Positions 62,689 through 64,000 of a DNA stretch of 64,000 bases are shown piece after piece. Position 1 is the first letter of the stretch; every line of letters starts with the position of its first letter. The notes under the pieces were generated by a model. It made no database searches, had not been told where the DNA came from, and saw only the letters and a program-made list of their open reading frames with translations. The stretch spans positions 14,529-78,528 of the forward strand of contig CAZMCH010000007.1 in the NCBI GenBank assembly GCA_964564735.1, written 5' to 3'. The stretch comes from CAZMCH01 sp964564735 (GTDB taxonomy: Bacteria; Poribacteria; DTPJ01). A program made the translations under genes and the position numbers.

Positions 62689-63407
62689 GATGTCGTTTTT
62701 CCTCCTTTTTCAACAGCTTTTCCTCCACCTTTTAGACCTTTCATCGCATTATTAATCTCTTTTTCAGACAAGGCTTTGTTATAAAGAGCAACCTCATCAA
62801 TCATGCCTTTTAACCATCCTCCACCAACCCATGAGCCAATAGTAATAACTGTCTGTGCATTGTCAGGTTTGAGATTGTTTACGGTTTGTCCATCAACAAT
62901 TCCATCAACATAGCATATAAAAATCTTTCTATCATAAGTTGCGGCAATATGTCGCCATTCACCATTGACAACATTTGATTTTGCATTAAAAGATTGCCAT
63001 GCTTTTCCAGATGTGAATGAATAATGGATCAATCCACTGCCATCATTAATAAAAAGTCCGTAGTTTCTTATAGGTCCATCGGTGTTTTGAGTAGCTATGG
63101 TCTGCCAAGCTCCAGTGAATTTAGGAACATTTATCCACGCCATAAGCGTAAATTCCTCAACAGAGAGAACGTCTTTATGTTGGATTTCAACATTTGCATT
63201 TGTGCCATTGAAATCTAATGCTTTTCCATATTTGCCATTAACATATTTAGCAAAGTTTATCTTACCATTGTTGCCATTTCCGGATGAATCTTCTGCAACA
63301 TCGCCATTTCCTTCATCAAAAAGCCATAAACCAACAAGATCAGCATTTGTATTAATAGAAAAATACAAACATAAAAAGAGAAAAACAAAGATAGATATAT
63401 ATTTCAT
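62661..63407 (-). CDS. Secreted LamG-domain protein with WG-like tail
   Basis: 248 residues. Signal peptide about 1-22 (MKYISIFVFLFLCLYFSINTNA). LamG: LVGLWLFDEGNGDVAEDSSGNG, ALDFNGTNANVEI, EEFTLMAWINVP, NGEWRHIAATYDRKIFICYVDG and MIDEVALYNKALSEKEI. The tail VEKGGKTTSCWAKIKSY has Cys before Trp and Ala for Gly. It is highly similar to the partial LamG protein upstream, so the two are recent paralogs. Its 3' end overlaps the TTG start of the cytochrome gene, implying coupled translation. Confidence 0.85.
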   Translation of the reverse strand: MKYISIFVFLFLCLYFSINTNADLVGLWLFDEGNGDVAEDSSGNGNNGKINFAKYVNGKYGKALDFNGTNANVEIQHKDVLSVEEFTLMAWINVPKFTGAWQTIATQNTDGPIRNYGLFINDGSGLIHYSFTSGKAWQSFNAKSNVVNGEWRHIAATYDRKIFICYVDGIVDGQTVNNLKPDNAQTVITIGSWVGGGWLKGMIDEVALYNKALSEKEINNAMKGLKGGGKAVEKGGKTTSCWAKIKSY

Positions 63408-63481
63408 TATGAATCTCCCAATTATTTATGGCAAAGTTTTTAAGATTAATAAATCAAAAACGAGGCTTTGATTTAAAATAA

Positions 63482-63504
63482 GGGGCGTATTTTTTATACG
63501 CCCC
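63482..63504. terminator. GGGGCGTAT...ATACGCCCC hairpin after the terminal LamG gene
   Basis: A perfect 9-bp stem, 63482-63490 with 63496-63504, over a TTTTT loop, 22 bases past the stop of the minus-strand LamG gene. The minus strand continues TTATTTTAAATC, a weak T-rich tail. It is nearly the same sequence as the hairpin at 49809-49829. Confidence 0.6.
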
Positions 63505-63525
63505 ACCCGATTTTATATGTAGCAA

Positions 63526-64000
63526 TTATCTTTTTACATTGCCCCAGCATGTTGTTAGCTTGGATTCTTTTTCAACAGCTGTTGTCGCTAGCCCTTTATT
63601 CATTACATCTTGAATCTGTTGTGCTGTCAAAGCAGTATCATAAAGAGCAACATCATCAATAGAGCCTTTTATCCATCCACCACCAACCCATGAGCCGATA
63701 GTCACAGGAACATCAACCTTTGTGTCAGGTTTAAGGGCATTATCAATTTTTGTTTCACCGTCATTCTTTGCATCAACATAGCAGATAAAGACTTTCTTAT
63801 CATAAGTTGCTGCTATATGATGCCATTTACCATCAACTGGATTTGATTTGGCATTGAAAGATTGCCATGCCTTATTTGATGTAAAGGAGTAATGGATAAG
63901 TCCTGTTTTATCGTTAATAAATAGTCCATAATTCCTTATTGGACCATCTGTATTCAAGGTTACGATTGTTTGACATCCGCCTGTAAATCCGTGGACTATA
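63526..64000 (-). CDS. Secreted LamG-domain protein with WG tail, 5' end beyond the window
   Basis: The frame is open to the right edge, so the N-terminus and signal peptide are missing; about 157 residues are visible. HGFTGGCQTIVTLNTDGPIRNYGLFINDKTGLIHYSFTSNKAWQSF aligns residue for residue with the neighbouring LamG protein, as do DGKWHHIAATYDKKVFICYVDAKNDGE and SIDDVALYDTALTAQQI. The end VEKESKLTTCWGNVKR is the shared tail. An internal TTG at 63957 is not a credible start. Confidence 0.83.
   Translation of the reverse strand, partial: IVHGFTGGCQTIVTLNTDGPIRNYGLFINDKTGLIHYSFTSNKAWQSFNAKSNPVDGKWHHIAATYDKKVFICYVDAKNDGETKIDNALKPDTKVDVPVTIGSWVGGGWIKGSIDDVALYDTALTAQQIQDVMNKGLATTAVEKESKLTTCWGNVKR

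Noticed and set aside
1..64000. Genome-wide recoding of UGA (as in code 4 or code 25 lineages)
   Set aside because: Several intact genes here end in TGA at the expected place (for example those ending at 28306, 30519, 31178, 32716 and 49786), so UGA is a normal stop apart from the two SECIS-linked cases.
1..64000. tRNA, rRNA, insertion sequences, phage genes
   Set aside because: No cloverleaf-like sequence with a T-loop GTTCRA motif, no rRNA stretch and no transposase or integrase motif was found by reading.

Overview
The window is an AT-rich bacterial chromosome segment. It has dense, short operons on both strands, dispersed palindromic repeats in the gaps, and no rRNA, tRNA, transposase, phage or CRISPR array that I could see. 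The gene mix is secreted LamG-domain proteins, UroD-like and creatininase-like proteins, an enolase-superfamily enzyme, GH4 and GH106-like hydrolases, an archaeal-type phosphoglycerate mutase, RNA 3'-phosphate cyclase, an FlgD-like C-terminal domain and multiheme cytochrome c. It recalls uncultivated lineages such as Poribacteria or related PVC/FCB-side groups. That placement rests on style only and is unproven. A lipoprotein-rich, signal-peptide-rich proteome, a Wzi-like barrel protein and a FliA-type promoter suggest a Gram-negative, motile cell.

Layout. 1-4.9 kb: a cut-off gene, a cupin/membrane pair, and a GH106-like hydrolase followed by an exported deiodinase-like selenoprotein. 4.9-9.2 kb (minus): a DUF2007 protein, a tautomerase/UroD/FG-GAP/tautomerase operon and a LamG protein. 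9.2-14.5 kb (minus): ftsE-ftsX, GH4, a uronate-isomerase-like protein and a second LamG protein. 14.7-27.9 kb: mostly housekeeping genes (CDP-alcohol transferase, HAD phosphatase, endonuclease III-like protein, pabBC fusion, rtcA, apgM, prs, aroA, miaB, TPR-SPOR). 27.9-35.8 kb: an accessory stretch with a DUF4258/DUF2283 pair and a kelch protein bounded by palindromic repeats, then an operon from creatininase through methyltransferase, Wzi-like barrel, truncated glycosidase and a wrecked dehydrogenase to ackA. 35.8-43 kb: TPR, CcdA-like, LamG, SDR, glutamine synthetase, and a lipoprotein plus M1-like peptidase. 43-50.7 kb: a 1409-residue PEGA-like repeat protein, split altronate dehydratase, and two tandem secreted paralogs. 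51-54.6 kb: argG, a one-polypeptide MntA-HepT fusion, rph and rdgB. 55-60 kb: an enolase-superfamily enzyme and a large chemoreceptor behind a FliA-type promoter. 60-64 kb (minus): PQQ-type propeller, NIL-ferredoxin, a hexaheme cytochrome c that appears to contain selenocysteine, and two LamG proteins.

Two observations stand out. First, nine exported proteins with unrelated folds (LamG, kelch, deiodinase-like, and a tandem pair of unknown fold) end in the same short tail, roughly V-[SN]-P-x3-L-T-x-T-W-G-x-[IL]-K at or near the extreme C-terminus. This looks like an undescribed sorting or anchoring signal. Second, two genes are each split by one in-frame UGA followed at the right distance by a bacterial SECIS-like hairpin. 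One encodes a deiodinase-like protein (GSCT-U-PPF) and the other a multiheme cytochrome c (CG-U). Both products are exported, and the deiodinase also carries the tail. Further leads are a poly-C tract at the start of the kelch gene, genes whose starts, stops or signal peptides are supplied by dispersed repeats, and a possible 60-nt transcript upstream of glutamine synthetase.
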